Shown: in pieces, positions 61,601 to 64,000 of the stretch
Numbering within the stretch: position 1 is the first letter of the stretch
Layout: the number at the start of each line of letters is the position of its first letter
From: Tribonema minus
Lineage: Eukaryota; Sar; Xanthophyceae; Tribonematales; Tribonemataceae
Length of the DNA stretch: 64,000 nt
Direction of reading: 5' to 3'
Assembly: GCA_017506865.1 (NCBI GenBank)
Contig: JAFCMP010000168.1
Location: forward strand, 620,001 to 684,000
Translations under genes and position numbers: made by a program
The notes under the pieces: generated by a model
What the model was told of the DNA's origin: nothing
Seen by the model: the letters and a program-made list of their open reading frames with translations, nothing else
Database searches by the model: none

Positions 61601-64000
61601 AAGGGGGAAAGATGGGGTACTTTTAAAAACAAAAGCACTTGACATGCTAAAAAAGCACAGGAATGTCTTTGCTAAGGACCCTAAAAACCCTCGAGTCACT
61701 CAGCATTTTGAGATTGATGTTGACACTCAGACGGCCGAGCCGGTGGCGGACAAGGCACGCCATTGGACTTTCAAAGAACTTCAAGCCGAGTACATCATGA
61801 AACAGATTCAGATGATGGCAAAGTGCCAACAGATTGAGCCATCAGCTAGTGCATGGGCAAGCAACCCAGTACTAGTGGTTCAAGGCGACAAGATCCGCTT
61901 CTGCATAGACTTCAGGAAGTTGAATGCGGTCACGAAGCGTGATAGTCATGGCTTAGGCAACATGGATGACATGATGCGGGCTGTGCAAGGTGCGAGGATT
62001 TTATCTTCGTTAGATCTGGCAGCGGGTTACCATCAGATCCCGCTGGCCAAGACGGCTAAGGCCAAGACGGCCTTCAGAGCCCCAGACGGCTCGTTGTGGC
62101 ACTACAAGGTGGCGCCATTCGGGCTAGTGAACTTGCCAGCGCAGTTCACGAGATTGATGCACCAAGTGCTGGGAGGTGCCTTAGGCTCCCACGCGCTAGT
62201 GTACATAGATGACGTGTTGGTGTATGGCACGGACATTGAGGAGCACATCGAGCAGTTAGATGATGTTCTTGGCCGCATAGGCGCGGCGGGCATGAGTGTA
62301 TCTCGCCCAAAGTGTCAGCTGTTTCAAGCTGAAGTCAAGTTCCTAGGCCATATAGTTGGCGCCGCTGGAACAAGACCAGACCCTGACAAGGTCAAGGCCA
62401 TGCTTGACATGAGCCCCCCACTGAAAGGCGGGGTACCCGACAAGCAGTTGGTACAAGTGGTTATGGGAGTGATCAACTATTACAGGCGATATGTACCCAA
62501 CTTTGGGGCGATATCAGAGCCTATAGTGGCCTTGACCAAGAACAAAGCAGTCATGGTTTGGGGGTCTGCGCAGGAGCGGGCTTTCGAGCGGCTGAAGAGT
62601 GCCATGTGCGACAGTCGCATAGTGATGCACCCAGATTTCAGCTTGCCTTTCGTATTGTACACCGACGCCTCCGAGGAGTCCAAGACGGCGACGGCAGGTG
62701 TGCTTACACAGTTTAGACCTGTGAGTGAGGTCGAAAGGGCAACAGCGGGACAGCCATATGCTCACACGGGCAGGCGCCGCATAGCCGAAGGCGAGGAGGT
62801 CAGAGAAGTAGTCGTTGGCTACTTCAGCAAGCTGAACTCTGAACCCGACGCGAAGTTAGGAGCGACGGCAGTAGAGTGTCTGGCAGTAGTGCTGGCGCTC
62901 AACCACTTCAGGCCTTACATTTGGGGTAACCCTGTTACAGTGGTCACAGATGCCGCTGCGCTCAGGTGGCTGTTGACGTTGCAAGACTACAACGGCAAGC
63001 TACTAAGATGGGCCATGCGCATACAGGAGTATGACGTTACCATTCAGCACAGGCCTGGCAAAAGGAATGCCAATGCTGATGCCCCATCCAGGCTGCCACA
63101 GCAGGCAGAGTTAGATGCTGAGCGCTCTACGGAGCCAGCAGACGAACAGTGGCCAGATGCAGTCCCGAGCATGGACGCACCGCCGTCAGGTGTGCGCTTT
63201 GCGGACGAGGCCACGAGAACGCACAAGGTGGCCGACGTGAACAGCTGTCGTGGGTACACGGCGGATGCACGTTACGGGCCAGCGTTCAAGTTCAACGAGG
63301 CCGTCGCCATATCAGGCGCAGTGGCCGCCAGGTTAGCCGCTCTGACAGCTGTGGAGCTAGCACAGTTGTTGGACAGAAGGCTAGATGACTCCACAGTGGA
63401 GGAAGCTGAGGTTGATGAAGTTGAGATCAACACAGCGTACGCAGAGCCAGTCAATAAGTACACCGGCTCGTGGGAGCATTCCCAAGCGCAGCGACTCTTA
63501 AGGCAGATCGCATGCGACAGGCGACGCAGCATCAGCTCAAAGAGGGCCAAGTGCGGCGTCACCACGGCTCAACCGGCGGCAGACTCCTTGGAAGAAGGAG
63601 AAATTCCAAAGGTAGAAGCTGCTGCTGATGCAGATGAGGCAGACGAGCCACCGGATGGCGAAGCTGTTTTAGGCAAGCGCAAGAAGACGCTGCCAAGGCC
63701 AGAAGTAGTGCAGTTGCTGAAACGGGTGGCCGAGGGAGACTCGCCTGCCACGCCAGCAATGCTCAGCAGAGCCGCATTTCTTGAAGTTCAGAAAGCGGAC
63801 GGTTTCTGTCAAGCAGTGAGCAAGATGCTCATTGGGGGTGACATACCCGAAGGCGCGGAGCTAGCCGCTCACGTCTTAGCACAGAGAGAGCAGTATACCA
63901 TCGAGGAAGATGGCCTCTTAGTGCACAGTTCAACGAGCCACCTCAAGAGAGGTATGGTGTTGTTGCAGTGGGTCGTGCCAGTGGTGCTACGAACCCTAGT
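58503..64000 (+). CDS. Pol polyprotein with C5-methyltransferase domain (partial)
   Basis: Frame 0, first codon after TAA at 58500-58502, in the -1 frame relative to gag. Zinc-finger-like CLGC...CPQC at 58539-58610. Methyltransferase 58860-59775. An acidic Ser/Asp linker near 60080-60170. Protease with AMVDCGATVTIMG (DCGA at 60615) and VLLGTDFF. RT with IRFCIDFRKLNAV, SSLDLAAGYHQIPLAK and YIDD at 62202-62213. RNase H with LYTDASEESKTATAG and HRPGKRNANADAPSR. Near 63880 the segment EDGLLVHSS opens the integrase zinc-binding part. Pol is probably made by a -1 frameshift or from a spliced RNA; no clear slippery heptamer is seen. Confidence 0.85.
58860..59775 (+). CDS. Cytosine-C5 DNA methyltransferase domain inside pol
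   Basis: Motifs in the correct order: I, ASICCGALGGAIAGG (58872; like FxGxGG, binds S-adenosylmethionine); II, TVLAVDKDVKAIEALHEVHP; IV, ISPPCTDFS (59091; Cys at 59103 is the nucleophile); VI, YENVPGV (59208); VIII, VPCRRQRVYIV (59322; QxRxR variant). A segment at 59619-59765 (RLLSLAEMAVLMTYYHELP, then DVRRYIADLFIPEMAFHLF) resembles motifs IX and X, though the usual G-N-x-V-P is not kept. The enzyme family adds methyl to C5 of cytosine. The target-recognition part is short. It follows the Gag-type zinc finger and precedes the protease, so it may be released by cleavage. Confidence 0.85.

Larger units (their letters stand above)
55966..64000 (+). mobile_element. Ty3/gypsy LTR retrotransposon carrying a DNA methyltransferase (3' end cut)
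   Basis: Order: gag, zinc-finger segment, C5-methyltransferase, aspartic protease, reverse transcriptase, RNase H, start of integrase. RT before RNase H and then integrase is the Ty3/gypsy order. All domains after gag share one frame that has no stop from 58503 to the window end, so the copy is young or under selection. The integrase core and the 3' LTR lie beyond 64000. Confidence 0.85.

Noticed and set aside
1-64000. Transfer RNA, ribosomal RNA and riboswitch candidates
   Set aside because: I saw no segment with a convincing cloverleaf or rRNA core; a covariance-model search would be needed to exclude small RNAs.

Overview
This is a GC-rich nuclear eukaryotic window with many introns and many repeats. 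The coding signal is broken into short exons, mostly phase 0, with AG acceptors often preceded by C-only tracts. Introns carry degenerate TTAGGG/CCCTAA-type repeats, and one intron appears to use a GC donor. Large F-box/ankyrin-like proteins, GC-AG introns and TTAGGG-type repeats point to a microalga, perhaps a haptophyte. That placement is an inference of low to moderate confidence. There are no bacterial operons, rRNA, tRNA or CRISPR arrays that I can support.

Layout. (1) 1-11418, plus strand: about eleven exons of one gene for a beta-propeller (WD40-like) protein, ending at a stop at 11418. Its introns hold imperfect copies of the adjacent exon edges and telomere-type repeats. (2) 11835-12722: a short non-autonomous copy of the non-LTR retroelement found downstream. 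(3) 13160-14510: a foldback-rich scrambled repeat. (4) 14934-16307: an F-box/ankyrin-like gene with an in-frame TGA. (5) 16685-24935: a long non-LTR retrotransposon with a Cys/His-rich ORF1 and an ORF2 carrying OTU-like protease, reverse transcriptase and restriction-like endonuclease domains. (6) 27418-34240, minus strand: exons of a HECT E3 ubiquitin ligase, with Ala-rich coiled-coil exons further upstream on the same strand (36991-40710). (7) 43160-43430 is a CAG/CTG tract, 43638-44149 is a MITE-like element with inverted ends, and 47811-47981 is a second copy of the HECT last exon. (8) 52155-53602: a paralogue of the F-box/ankyrin gene with a frameshift. (9) 48705-49350 and 54010-54610: two copies of a dispersed repeat. 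(10) 55966 to the window end: a Ty3/gypsy-type LTR retrotransposon (gag, then pol), cut off at the start of integrase.

The most interesting item is in the last element. Between the zinc-finger segment and the aspartic protease, in the same open frame as pol, lies a cytosine-C5 DNA methyltransferase domain. Motifs I, II, IV, VI and VIII are visible, with likely IX/X. A retrotransposon that carries its own DNA methyltransferase could write methylation on its own copies or on the host genome. The second theme is the repeated intronic echo of exon edges (exon tail plus donor, or acceptor plus exon start), seen independently at about ten splice sites in at least three gene loci on both strands.
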